In this document: positions 46,113-59,062 of the stretch, one piece after another
How positions within the stretch are numbered: position 1 is the first letter of the stretch
How the letters are laid out: each line of letters opens with the position of its first letter
Assembly: GCA_021399445.1 (NCBI GenBank)
Contig: JAJTUQ010000003.1
Location: 5,828,001 to 5,892,000, forward strand
From: Xylogone sp. PMI_703
Lineage: Eukaryota; Ascomycota; Leotiomycetes
DNA length: 64,000 bases
Direction of reading: 5' to 3'
Position numbers and translations under genes: made by a program
Notes under the pieces: model-generated
What the model saw: the letters and a program-made list of their open reading frames with translations, nothing else
Databases searched by the model: none
Told to the model about the DNA's origin: nothing

Positions 46113-48309
46113 CGTGATAAGGGCCACACAGACTGTTAGTTGTGAAAACTGGGCGAGAATTAAGACTACTTAGACATATAAATAGTATTTAACCGCGGGG
46201 TCTTGATCAAAAGATAATTCAAATCCCGCTGCGAGAAACCATCTTGCATATTGGCATCGTTGGCAAATCGATCCTGGTGGGTTTGCGCATGGGACAGTGA
46301 CGTTCCCATGACTGAGCGGTCAATTGATATGCCTATTAGTAACATTCTTTCAAGGTACGGAACTTTTTACCAAACAGTTTCGATACTCTCCACTTTACAT
46401 TGACCAATAAGCTGTATAAACTTGGCACCGTGCAAGGTAGAATAGAGAGCTAACAACCTATCAATAAATATTTTCCGGTACGTATATAAATAAAGGATCT
46501 CCACAAGACGGTCAAATGTCCTTCCTTTCTCTATAAATATCCCTCTAGAATTATCTCATTAGTCTAGAACATTAAGCTGCACATAATGTTACACTTGCTG
46601 GCCAACGCTATCCAGTTTTGCAATAGTCTTTGAGTACCAGGAATTCTATTCCAGATTAGGAAAAAAAATTACTTCTCTCTAGCTTGCGCTCTAGAACAGT
46701 GAAAAACCGGGGCATACATTTTATATAAGCTTATTTAATAAGCTATACCGTATGTGGTATCTATGACGGAAATTCTCTCGTGTTGAACAACGGAATGTGT
46801 CCCCGTTCAATGCTTCTATACTTTGTATGGTAAAAACAATTGATTGATCCCATATTTATTAATTCCTGCCATCGTTATCATATATATGAATACGCTACTA
46901 AGATTGTATAAAACAATTATTTGCTTAGCTTACTTTTACTATATAGAGCCGACACTTGAAGATTATTCGTTATATTCCGCTGATAATTGGTTTTCTTTAA
47001 AGTCTCTATCTATGCATTCGCGTTCAACGATGTATAACTGCTCCACTGTTCTACCATAAAACCTATGGTGGAATTGCAGAGGGTTGTTGGTATCACGGAG
47101 TTTATCCGATATGTACGAAATACAGAAAATTAGTGATATATCTGTAACAAATCAGGCCGCAGAAGCGGCTAAAGCATTTCTTTTGACTGAGTATAACTAT
47201 ATGTATAATTATTATTTATATGATCAATAATAGCTAGTCCACAATCAGAATTCTTGGGTCTCTCGCCAATCAAAATGCTAGAAGGCTGAGATCTTTGCTG
47301 AGCTGAATGCTCGCTACGAAGACTTCAACTCGATGTATACAATTTATTTAATCAAATTTATCTAATTGAAATCGCATAAACTGAGAAAGGATTGGGTCAT
47401 CTTCCTGAGCTAGTGTTTGATGTTGTTCCATAATCCTAGTAAAAAACTTCTCGAATTATAACAACAAATCGAGTATCTGATCTGTATGTCTACTGATTAG
47501 TGTTATTATGTTCTGATAACATGCAGTATGGCTGTAAAACTTTAGTTATGGTATACTAATTGTGTTGTATGAGAGTTGATTCTTTTATTTTTACGTACAG
47601 TGGTAAGAGATATAATAGAGCTTACGGCTCGGCTATGGCTTTTACCTAATTAGGTCTAACGTATATGTGATATTCATGTGATGGGATAAACTAACAAGGC
47701 CTGAATATGCAAGTTATATTCGGACAAGCCTGTAAAGTGCTTCTACAAAATTGTATGTGAAGTACTGAATAGGATATTCAATTCAATTCGAAAATTGCAT
47801 CGTCACACATATGACGTGTTAGATATTTTCTGGACATCTCAATCGTTAAAATTTTAAGGTCAGTTGACAACTTCTACAAATTATCTGGAGGCCGTATGGG
47901 ATTTTCAACCTTCCTGCTATGATGACTTTTGAATTTATCTAATAGTTATTACAGACACGTATCATCGCCATGTCTGTATATCTGTGAGACGATAACACCG
48001 CCTAAGACAAATAAAAGATAGACCAGCTTCTATTTTACTTAGAAATACATATTTATACATCCCATAATGAATAACCTAAAGCGATATCGTACATTTTTCT
48101 TCAAAATGTCCCCTTCGGATTGTAGTTACACTTTATAGAGCAACAATACGACAAGTGATTTGAGACCCTCTGTCTTTTCAAAGATAGGGATAGACAGCAC
48201 GGCTGCCTACCTCTCTGTGAGTTTATAATGGGTCCCACCCTTATGCTTCTTAGAAAATTCGATCCACTAGACACTTATCAGAAATGCTCTCAACTAATGC
48301 AATGATATG
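46113..48309. other. 2.2 kb AT-rich gene desert
   Basis: Only short frames without family are present (e.g. 46844-47059). Base composition is strongly AT with many TA steps, as in RIP-affected or neutral spacer DNA. No terminal repeats were recognised. Confidence 0.5.
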
Positions 48310-49484
48310 CAGCTTACCTCCTTTCTCCAGTCCCATCGGTGCCACTGGTTTTCTACCTGCTCGCGTCGTTTCTTGTCTCTTGCCCTGAAGATTTCGACGG
48401 AAAGTTCACCCCAGATGTCATGCTTTTTATAGTCACGATCTGGCTTCTAGTCCTTCTGCTGTGCAGCTTTCTCATATAGACCAGCTTCCTCTTTCTTGGC
48501 AACCTCAGTGCGAATCTCTCCCAACAATTTTGCATCCACAGTTTTGAGTTCCTTAGTGATAGGAACATCGATGCCTGCTTTATCAAGAGCTCGAACGACT
48601 GGCAACTTTCAGTCAGTGTCACCATTGCCAACAGGCGGCCAAGGTCCGGCGGTGAAGTGCAAGAATAGGGCGGAGACGAGGCCAATATTCTTAATGGGAG
48701 ATTCTTTGATTAAGAGACCATCCTTCTTGAGGAGTTCAAAACAGGTCAACAGCATAATCCCAAACACAGCAACAATTTCAGCATGAGCGTTTGAATCATC
48801 AGAGTGACGGAGAGGGCGTATATCAGATGCCATTCAAGACCCATCATAAACCCTCCGCAAACTCCCACATCTTCGCTGAAGACACATCTTTTTTTGCAAA
48901 GGCTTGATTAAATGCTTTAAGCTATAGTAGATGTCAGGGTAGGCTATCCCACTACTGTGCATGCCAAAAGAAGTTGTACCTACATAATTGTCAAACGCCT
49001 CAGCTGCGCCATAACTACTGAAGTATTTATACACATAGGAGAAATTGGCATCTTGGTCACGGATCCTTTTCTCCTTTAAAAGCTTCTCCATGCGAGCGAT
49101 CCCTCCCTCAGATAGGAAGAATGGCCATTCTGGCGTGTTTGAAAGCGGCTTCTTACACTTGCAGTTCTTATGAATAACTTTTCTCGGGTCTTCTCCATTT
49201 ATTGTTTCGTAGTCTATTAGAGGCCAGCATAACGTCAAGTACTTTGGGCTTCGTGGATCGACAGGCTAAATTAATAATCAATACAATACTTAAGTAACAC
49301 CGTTAATAGATATCAAAAATACCGTATTTGCTTGTAGGTCTTCTTTATTTCCCGCATTAGTAACCTCGGCGGCCCCGGGTGCAGTTTTCTCCAGCGCTGC
49401 TAGAGCCTTGGACGCGCTTCTGGTGACGCGTTTCGTCCTCGTGTTGGTGTCAACCTCTGCGAGGGGTCTCTTCGCCCGAGGCAT
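48310..49484 (-). pseudogene. Decayed gene for an unknown fungal protein (three stops and a frameshift)
   Basis: Exons 49323..49484, 48984..49265 and 48921 onward (complement) read cleanly at first: a basic, probably nuclear N-terminus (MPRAKRPLAEVD ... TKRVTRSASK), then a Cys-rich turn (CKCKKPLS) and PEWPFFLSEGGIARMEKLL. Exon 3 gives LKAFNQAFAKKDVSSAKMWE and stops at TGA 48844-48846. Beyond it, WVLNGI and then SDIRPLRHSDDSNAHAE follow after a frame change near 48827. The coding-like frame continues with further stops TGA 48609-48611 (before KLPVVRALDKAGIDVP) and TAG 48447-48449 (before KPDRDYKKHDIWGELSVEIF). Each stop is one C-to-T step from Arg (CGA) or Gln (CAG). The family is not recognised; a truncated 173-residue product could still be made. 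Confidence 0.7.
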
Positions 49485-50036
49485 TTTGAACAGGCGTTTA
49501 TATCACAGAATAATCCTGCACAGTAAATATGAATGATACCCACTCGAAAAAGATGATTTACTGCTGACAAAATTTATGCGTAGAATATGTTTTTGGCGGG
49601 TTGCAGTTCAACGCGGGTAGAAAGCATGGCATAGTATCACCTGATCGGGGGGAGAGAAAACTAAGCTCAGCAGGGGTAGAGATAATTCATCCGGTATACT
49701 AAGCTTAAGCAAAGCATATGCTATAGGCTGTGCTGTACTGTAGTTATAGGCTGTGCCAACGACCTGCGGTTGTTGGCCCTAGCCTGGGTTCGAAGCCTGT
49801 AGGGCCTGTATAAGATTTACGCGCAATTCACAACTTTGGATAACTACTAGACTAATACTATAACTAGAGCACTACTTAAATCAATTTAATCGTATTGTAT
49901 AATTGAATATCCATAATATTTGAAGTTTTGATGGGAGACACTGGTCTGTGTAAGAACCGAAGTCGGCGATTTGAGTACAAATCCGGATAAGTGTTTTCTT
50001 TCCGACTAGAACTTTGTTTTAATGAAGTAACATCGC
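49485..50036. other. Intergenic region with a tRNA-like/SINE-like patch
   Basis: It contains the perfect pol III B-box GGTTCGAAGCC at 49787-49797 inside a 7 bp hairpin (GGCCCTA 49775-49781, TAGGGCC 49800-49806). Two direct repeats of TATAGGCTGTGC occur at 49722 and 49745. No complete tRNA cloverleaf can be drawn. Confidence 0.4.
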
Positions 50037-52736
50037 TCATGTGTTGATACCAGATACATTTTCTCCCGAACCATTCTTAGTCCACCTTAGGCCATGTTTG
50101 ATTCCAGACCAAATCCGGATAATCTTATTTTCTTTGTGGGCAATCACCGGTTGGAGAAGCGGAGAGTTGTGGCACGGTGCCTGTAAGTCGATAAAGGTAG
50201 AAAATGTCAGCCGTCTAACTTCCTCATCCTCAATAACACCCAAACTAACGTGGAAAAGGTGTGCTTCGTTGTCATCTTTAGGCGGATGGCACACTGCACT
50301 AATAGCTGCACTATTGACTGCCATGGATGGAAACCCACGGGGAGCATTTGGATATTTTCTTACGAAAGAGTTGATAATAAGTAATAAGATGAGAACTCCT
50401 GCCAAAGTTATCGAAAGGGCGATCCCTAAGGTGGAATAACCAATATGAGACGTATCATACTTGGGTATGCGAACTGCATTTGCACCAGGGCCAAACACAA
50501 TAGTCTGGACAACAAACACGCTTTGCGAAATAAGCCAGTGGATTAGAATGAATAATACTAAAAGAGGGACCGAATAGGTTAATGGGAGTGACAAAGTATA
50601 AGAAGACCGTTGAAGTCCAACAGGACTGGACACACGAAGCGGCTTTTTATGTTGTTTCTCCTTGTTTTTTTAGTCCCATTGGCTGGGATATATCTTAACC
50701 ACTCGTCCGCAACGAGCTGCCGCGTCAAGATGTTGTTATAAAAGATGTATATGAAGCTCAACAAAAGTTGCCAGCTGTTTGCAAACAAAATATTTCGTAA
50801 TGGTGCAAGATTCGTATTATTTTCAGTCCATTTGCCACCCATTATCGAGGGCGCATGAACCTGGAAGCCTTGTCGCCATAAACCAAGGAAGCTCATGTCT
50901 ATACCCAAAGAGTCAAGGTGCTCGATAGCATCCCCAAGAAAGTAAGATGGTGCCGCAAGGCCAATGGCAAACCTGCAATTGCTTGATTAGACTACGCATG
51001 ATTCTTAATGGATTTTGGATAGGTATTAGGCTTTGGGACACTTACGCGACAAGAGACACAATCCAAACTTTACCTGCAACAGCTGCGAACCAGGAGCGAC
51101 GGCAATTAATAGGCCATTCCCTAGCTTTAAGCCGAATATTACCAATCTTTGCTTCAGCTTCGGTACCACCTGTGCTTGACATGTTTTCAGTGAAAGGATC
51201 TGGGTCCTCAAGAAAATTGGCGATGGCATCGTCTATTGTCACCATTGTGGTTTTTCGGTTTGTCAGCTCCTTTGCATCCATTGTGCTTTGTTGGCCGGTC
51301 GTCTTCTTTGCATGCTCTGTGGGTTGATTATCTGTTATCTCCTTCAGATATAATCGCCGGACACACCAGATCAGGATGCTTTCTACAGCTGTGCAAAAAC
51401 ACACTATTATGAAGATGTACACACTGTAGTGAAGCCCACACCTATCGTCGTTGTTGCCCTGATCACCTACTAGACAATGATCTACAAGTACGGGTGGAGA
51501 TTGCCGACCATGCCTAGACAGCAGCCAGTGATCAGCAAAGGTACTCGCCCAGTCGAGCGAGCAATATCTGTTCCAACGGGGTTGGTAGGCATCACATATC
51601 CACATTATAGAATCCCGCCACCAAGTTGAGTCGAAGCCGCCTCCAACCCAAGCGTCTGCAAGTGATGATCCATTGTTATCAGCTGCTGTGTAATTTGATG
51701 CGATCTTGATCAGAGTGCTAGTCGCTTTTAAAGGGTCGATGTACCGCTCAACACAAGACCTCATGTCCAAGCGTGTCATATTGGTTGACACCTTCTGCAA
51801 ATCATAGACAGAGGTGTAATTCATGCCATCGCCTCACCAGGGATAAGACACAGTCCAATTATCACCAGCTTCCATGAAATCATTAGTGACCAGGGCACGA
51901 GGGTATGCTACCATTACGATGGAGGAAAATATAGCCGAGTTCCAACTAAATAGATATCAGAACATGGATTACCTCATATAGTAACAAATATTAACCTACA
52001 AGAGATGTAGGACTGTTGCAACAATCATCAGAGCAATCCAGATTATGGCTCTTCTCCGCTCTATATACCACAGGTTGTGTGCACTGGGGACTCCTATATC
52101 CATTACAACCCTTTTGGAATGGCAGTTATATACCTCTTCACGAGAGGGAGCTGCAAGGATCTGCATGCAGTAATTACCAGCACCGAGAAAAAGTGATGAG
52201 AGAATGTTCAGAGTGATGTGCAAAGTACTATTAATCCAGCCCATCTTCGAACAGCTGCCAATCGATATTGTTCCAACTCCCCGTTTGTCTGGTGGGTGGG
52301 TTACCATATCCCATGCTGCAAAGCAAATATTGATGATGTTGATTGTTATAGCCAGTCCGAGCTGAGCCTTCAGCATTGTTGACCTCTTTGACATGCGTAC
52401 CCTCATTGTCTTTGCTCTTACATGATTAGGATCGGCTTCCGGGATATATCTAGAAAGCCATTCTATTCTAGCATATGGAAATTGCCTTTGAGCGTATTAG
52501 CACCACAAGCCTAAATTTGTAATCTCTGTAGGAGGATCTCACTGCTTTGGGATGTCAGGAAAGCTTCTATGGAGCTCATAGCTTTCCATATATCCGTCGT
52601 AGGATTGGTTTGTACGAGGCTCTACTAAAGGAGAACTCTGTCCCGACAGCAAGTAGTCCATCTCAATAGATACGGGCGTCTGGTCTAGGGATAGATCATA
52701 GTCCTCAGGTATTGGGACTCTCATATATTCTGACAT
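50037..52736 (-). pseudogene. DUF6536-family multi-pass membrane protein with one nonsense codon and one frameshift
   Basis: Model: complement(50037..50972, 51046..51945, 52000..52485, 52543..52736), 838 codons if one base is restored. Exon 2 carries the DUF6536 hallmark: TM1 (LGLAITINIINICFAAWDMV), GIGT-like GVGTISIGSCSKMG, then LHITLNILSSLFLGAGNYCMQ, LAAPSREEV and MDIGVPSAHNLWYIERRRAII. Exon 3 continues WNSAIFSSIVMVAYPRALVT, but at 51834-51836 the frame reads TGG TGA GGC (probably CGA originally). In exon 4, NILFANSWQLLLSFIYIFYNN is fine; then a run of seven T on the + strand (50665-50671) is one base short of the length that would lead into RVSSPVGLQRSSYTLSLP. All splice phases agree with an ancestral intact gene. 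Function of the family is unknown. Confidence 0.78.
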
Positions 52737-54179
52737 TATATTCAAAATAACAGAGATATACCAAGACAACGAAACATTCTGATATATTGTGCTAAGATAG
52801 AGTGAAAGACACCATTAGCATCTCTTGATTTATGTATGTATACAATCTCCGAGGCTCTGTGTTACACAAGGCTAATTGGCTGTAGCCGCCCGTCAGACAC
52901 ACCTCTACCATGTCTTACCCCAGCTCAAAGGAGCGTCTCAGCGCCCCAAACTGCAGGCTGAGACAGCTATAAGAGCCTATTTTACGTAGGATGGTTGTGA
53001 ACAAAAATAGTCTTAGCGACTCAGCCATTCAGAACACTATGAAAAAGATGGGCTTTCGGATTAGCGCCTAAATTAGCTAACGGTCCGACCCGGCATAAGC
53101 CAGAAGGTTTGTTCGTTCGCAACGTGTGGAAGAGATTTCTCGGTATCAGTCTTGATCTTTATTTTGGGCGGCTACGCTCTATTATAAGTTCTACAGCCGT
53201 CTTGAACCGTGACACCAAGTAAGTGGGCGTCCCTATCGAGCTACGTGTTGCATTTTACAGGACGGCCTATTTCCTTCGAGCTACATGTGTTGAGACCTTA
53301 ATGTAGACCAGCCTGCTCTTTCTGCCTGTACAGCCTTTTCTAGTAGCAACACCTTCGCCTTGGACACTCATTTCCTTTTTATCGCCGGTGTATCAGATAA
53401 ATTTAGACCAAAGGCAGATCATTCAAGTAAAAATACATTTTGATAGTTATAATCTGTAGACTGCCCGGTTCTAGACCCGATAGCAGCACATCAAGGTCTC
53501 TTCTCATAACAATATCCAGGTGATCTATCCCCCGGAGGCCTAAGAACTTTTAAGGCATTAATGTCAGAGTATGAGTACGAACACGAGCGGAAATCGGTTT
53601 TGCCGGCAAAGCCACAAGCCGTATTAGGTAAGGTATGAAGCGTAGTAAAACCGGTGGTAAAGCAGGTGGTGAAACTCCTTCAATGTAGGGGTATTTTCCT
53701 GGTAATCCGGTAATGCACTAGCCACTATAAATTGTATGGTAATTGCACCGTAGGATAGTGAATTCAGTCAATTCTTTGCTTCTAGCCACGTTCGGAACGT
53801 ACAAGGTTCCGACAATTAATCTTCTTATAGGGATTAGAGAAATCCAACTTACTCTAAATCAGCGATAAAACATTAGAAATGACTCATATTTAAGAAATAA
53901 TCCTAAATTAAAGTAACTGAAATATTGTTAGGGGACTAGTGAATAGAGGACGTTACGCCTACGAAAGGGGAATGTAGCCCTTGGCGAAGGAATTTCACTT
54001 AAAACATCCACGTGATTACCTTAAGGTATAAAGTAAAGGCTAAGGTAAAGAATAAAAAGGACAGGATTTAATTTATAGAATACATAAAATATATCTATAT
54101 ACACTCATCGTTTCGACTATGATTCGTTGTTTATTAACGTCACAATTATATGAAATAAGTTATAAATCTTTGCCTTATT
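52737..54179. other. Intergenic region
   Basis: There is no supported gene. A small imperfect direct repeat (CGAGCTAC at 53237 and 53278) is the only pattern seen. Confidence 0.5.
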
Positions 54180-57100
54180 CTAGTTACTATTCTGTAATGC
54201 TTGCGTTAAAGCTACACTTCCCATACCTCGCCAATGAGAAGCTTTTTCTACCATTTGTCCATTTACAATAGAATTAGTAGTATTGTTCGTATCGGACGGG
54301 TGACCCCAACCGCCGCCTCCAGGTGTCATGATTACCATTCTATCTCCTAGCTTTGCTTGGATAGAGTTCTTTGGACCAAGGTTGATTACTCGGTCCTCGC
54401 CATTATCCATTTTCTTAATAAATAAGTTACGACCAACAGCTCCAGGACTCCCGCCCTCCAAACCGTATGGAGCATGGACGCGTCGGTCCGAGAGAATTGC
54501 GGCTGAAACAGCATCACGGAACTCAATATCTCTGATGCATCCTTCTCCACCTTTATACAGACCCTTTCCTCCGCTGTTCTCGCGGAGACTGAATTCTCGG
54601 ACAAGACACGGATATCGGCGCTCGAATACCTCACAGTCCGTTATCCGAGTATTTGTCATGTGCACATGGACGCCATCTGTACCATGCCACCAAGGGCCTG
54701 CACCGGCACCACCCGCGATTGTTTCGTAATACCCATAACCTGGAGTATATGTGCCGTCTGGATCTAATCGACTGCTTTTACCAAACGTTAAGTTGTTTAG
54801 ACAGCCTTGGCTAGCAGCACATGCATTGAAACAGCGGAGAATAACATCTGTCACACGCTGGGAAGTTACACAGTTGCCTCCAACAACTGCCGCCTCTGCA
54901 CTTGGCGAGAGAAGTGTCCGTTGAGGCATAATGACGTTGATTGGTGTCAAACAGCCTTGGTTTAAAGGGATATCCTCCTTGATTAAGCATCGAAGAACGT
55001 AAATGATTGCGGAGTAAGTTACAGAAGTGGGAGCGTTTGTGCTTCCTATAACGCTATTAGCAAACAAAACGTAATAAGGCGTTTCGGGGTTATCTTCACC
55101 ATATACTTCTGGACCTGTTCCAGTGAAGTCGAAGTCTGCCACACCATTCACGGGATCAATAGTAATCTTGAGTTGAATGGGACTGCCATCGTCCATATAG
55201 TCAATCGCCTCTAACGGTTGGCCACCCACCTTTTCATATGTCTCTCTCAGTAGCCTTCGTACTGCAATCTCGGCATTCTCTTGGATGGCCTTCATGTAGA
55301 ACTAGAAGAAGATGAGCACGAGTGATTATATTGTCAAGACCATTCATACATACTAGGACAGTTTCTAAACCATATTCTTCAACTAATTGACCAATGAGAT
55401 TGATACCCTTCTGATTAGCACCTGTTTGCGCACGAAGGTCAGCAAGATTATCTGACAAGTTCCTTGCACCACTACATCCAGGGTATTTGGCTGGCTGCTC
55501 TAGAAGATGCTCCCTCATTGCTTCTTCATCGAATTTGCCATTTTGTACTAGTTTCACAGCTTTGATTGCTGCACCTTCTTGCCACAGTTCGGTAGAGTTC
55601 GGTGGAAGCGATCCGGCTGAGATACCACCGATGTCTGCGTGATGGCCTCGGGAGGCAACATAGAATAATATCTTTCCGTTTTGGAAAAATGGCGTGATAA
55701 CAGTGATATCCGGAAGATGGGTTCCACCACAGACTGAAAATATCTCTAATTAGACTTATCAAATTTAAAGTTTTGGATATGTAATTTACCTGGATGGTTG
55801 GATACCAAGACATCGCCTGGATTCAGCTTTCCTTTCCAATACTCATGCTGCCATAATACAGCATATTGCATACTTCCTAGATGAACAGGCACGTGAGGAG
55901 CTGTTATGATAATCAGCAAAGACTTACACAAGAGTTCTTAATTTTCATACCATTGGCTACCAGGGTCCCATCCGCAGAAAAGAGTGCGCAGGAGAAGTCC
56001 AATCTCTCCTTAATGTTAGTGCTCACGCTTGTCTTTTGCAAAGTTCTGCCCATCTGCTCTGCAATCCCCATGAAGCGATGCCCAAAGACTGAGAGCTGGA
56101 TAGGATCTACAGTGTTAGTTATTCTCTTAGTGTTAGGACTGTTGGCAGAGATGTCTATCACAACGTGTTTCTTGAGTGCTGTGGCCTTCGCATTAGGTGT
56201 AATAAGAATTGTCTGTGTCTCGTCTATAATTATAGCTGGGCCGCTCACTTCATCTCCTGCGGATAATGAACCAAGCAAGTATACTGGAGTTTCCTGCCAA
56301 CCCAGATTCTCAAAATATACCTTACTAATTCTTTCTATGGTACTGGTTGGTGCTGAACGGCGAGATAAAGTGTTCAACTCTCCTGCCGGTGATGACACTG
56401 AGGCAGTTGCGTTACTTCTGCCAGTCGCGCGGACTCGCACATCACCCACAAAGACTAGGCGTGGCATAGTAAACCCGAATTCCAGACGATGGCGTTCAAT
56501 GAATTTTGAAGCAAAGTCCCAACCACTCTCTGGCTCTGGAATCATAATCAGAGTATCTGAGCCCTCATAATGCATGTGGAGATATACCTCGAACTCGCTC
56601 CCGGCTTGGTCTTCTAATCCCTGGTTGCGAAGTGATACTTCTGCCTTAGCCCTGAGCTCCTGCACAACTTGTTTAATTTGCGCTATATTATTATCATTGA
56701 ATTGACATGCCAGAGGAGCTTGAAGATCGCAAACAATCTCGGCAAGGGCTAGGCCGTATGCGGACAGGATTGAACTATATCGGTGCAGAACCACCCTCTC
56801 AATACCTAAAGCTAGCGCAATGGAACAAGCATGTTGTCCACCAGCACCACCAAACACAGCTAGGTCATGGTTCGCTGTATCATGCCCACGAGCTTCAGTT
56901 AGGGTTCGGATTGGACGGCACATACTTTCATTCGCGACACGTAAGAAGCCAAGAGCAACCTCTTCGGGTGTTAGGCAACTTGATAAACCAAGTCCGGCAT
57001 TTACCTCCATGCACAAGCTTTCAAAGAGCTTCTTTGAGGCAGAGATGTCAAGTGGTTCATTCTCATTCTCTCCGAAAATATGCGGGAAAAATTCAGGTAC

Positions 57101-58479
57101 TAGACGTCCAAGGAAGAGATTTGCGTCGGTAACAGTAAGGGGGCCTCCTTTCCTGTAACAAGCAGGACCTGGGTGTGCACCTGCGCTTTCGGGTCCTACT
57201 TTGAACAGACCATTTGACCAGAAAAGCCTAGATCCTCCACCGGCAGCAACTGTATTAATGTCGAGTTGGGGTGTTTGTAAAGCTATACCAGCTGTGGTCG
57301 TTTCAAATATGTGCTCATATGAACCCGCATATCGAGACACATCTGTTCAGTAGCAAGGTATTAGCTTTTTTCTAGTGTAGATAACTCAATGAGTTATTTT
57401 ATAGAGTAAGGCTTACCTGTTGATGTGCCACCCATATCAAATCCAATAACTGGTTTCCGAGTAACCTCGTCATATGAAGTTTGTGAATATCCAACAACAC
57501 CACCTGCTGGCCCAGACAATATTGCCCTGAGACCAGAAAAGTGGTGGTAGTCTACGAGGCCTCCATCACTTTGCATAAAATCGCAACGAGGCGCATTAGG
57601 TCCTTCCAGATTTCCTATAAAACCCTTTTTGAAACTCTCCATATACTTTGTAATAAGAGGGGTAAGGTATGCATCGGCTGTCGCAGATTGACCTCGCGGA
57701 ACCATTTTTATCTATAAATTTCCCTCGTCAGAGTCTAGTCAATATTCCAGGTCTGTTGGGATTTTACTCACCATGGGCTGTAATACTGCGCTAACAGATA
57801 CATTCATACCAATTTCTTCTGCTATCTTAGCAACTGCAAGCTCATGGTCAGGAAAAGTGTAGCTATGCATAAAACAGATTCCCAAGCTTCGATAACCCTC
57901 ATCGTAGAGCGACTGAATTTGTTTCCGGATAACGGCAAGATCAGGCCTGCGGAGAATCCTCACAACCTCCTTGGAGGCGCCCAATGTAAGATCCGGATGA
58001 GAATTGACATCCGGCACTCTCTTCAGGGGATCCTCAGTAAAACCTTCTAAGGTAACCCTTTCGTCGACTTCGACTACTTTCTCATACAGCACGCCAGCCT
58101 TTGCTACAGTCAAATCGAAAATATCAGGTCTTGCTTGATTTCCAATGACTAGGAGGTCACGGAAACCCTGGGTAATTAGCAATGCTGACCTCTCACCCTT
58201 CCTCTCTAATAATGCATTTGTCGCCACTGTTGTGCCCATGCGAATATTTGAAACTGGCGAAATTTCAATTTTCTCGCCTCGAGGTATTGACCTGCCTGTA
58301 GCAAGTTCTAAAACGCGTCTAATACCTTCGGTCGGTGCGTCTGCATAATTCTGAGGATCCGTCGACAGGAGTTTTAAAACAATATCGTCCTCTCGGCCAG
58401 GTACAACGGCATGTACATCAGTGAATGTGCCACCGCGATCGATAGCTATACGGATCCCAGAAACACTATAACTGCCCAT
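54180..58479 (-). CDS. 5-oxoprolinase / hydantoinase A-B fusion enzyme (ATP-dependent cyclic-amide hydrolase), 6 exons
   Basis: Model: complement(54180..55301, 55354..55733, 55790..55900, 55951..57342, 57417..57711, 57772..58479), 1335 aa, near the usual ~1300. The HyuA half shows [14 protein letters not shown] (~10-23), [40 protein letters not shown] across intron 2, and [14 protein letters not shown]. The HyuB half shows [72 protein letters not shown] and the end [12 protein letters not shown]. Members open 5-oxoproline, hydantoins or related rings with ATP. All five intron phases fit. It sits head-to-tail with the amidohydrolase at 59063, so it may serve a catabolic pathway rather than the glutathione cycle. 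Confidence 0.95.
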
Positions 58480-59062
58480 CTTGAGTTATATATTTTTTTC
58501 CCAGTTTATCTAAAGAATAGAGTACTACTGGGGTCAGCGGAGGGTTAATTGCGATATACTAGATGAGCTTAATACGGCATCCTCATTGTAGATATCTGCT
58601 GGAAGTGCATGCAGACCAAGATTTGGCATTCAAATAGCTCATATCAAGTCTATAATTCTTGCCTCTACTCTAGCTTCGGAAGCAAGTAAGCGTGTACCAG
58701 TTACGGGTACATTGATTAATGACTGCGGGTTGCTTGTAGCCGTCATCAAGCGGGGAGAATTGCCGAATGTCGGTATTGCAATAGATCAGTGCTACGATTC
58801 GGGTTTGCGATCTTCGTAAAGCTTGAATTAGGAATAGCAAAGAAAAAAATGCAGTGGAGTATGCTTAGCCTTAGAAAATTCTTGATATTCAATTATAGAA
58901 AGCGCTGATAAGGTAATTTAATATAACTGTAGAAGAGCTTTATGTTACAGCTTACATCTATTTTGCAACTAAATTCACATCTACCTACTAATATATATTC
59001 AAAGTATGCTTTTATTAGATAACAAGTCTTACTGGGCATAATATTTATTATTCATAGCAGAT
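58480..59062. other. Spacer between two co-directional catabolic genes
   Basis: 583 bp, AT-rich. It presumably holds the promoter of the oxoprolinase-like gene and the 3' UTR of the amidohydrolase. Confidence 0.5.

Noticed and set aside
49740..49812. Complete tRNA gene
   Set aside because: B-box present but no acceptor, D or anticodon stems can be paired into a cloverleaf.
55881..57158. Plus-strand frames of 112-229 codons opposite the oxoprolinase gene
   Set aside because: Antisense shadows of a conserved coding exon.
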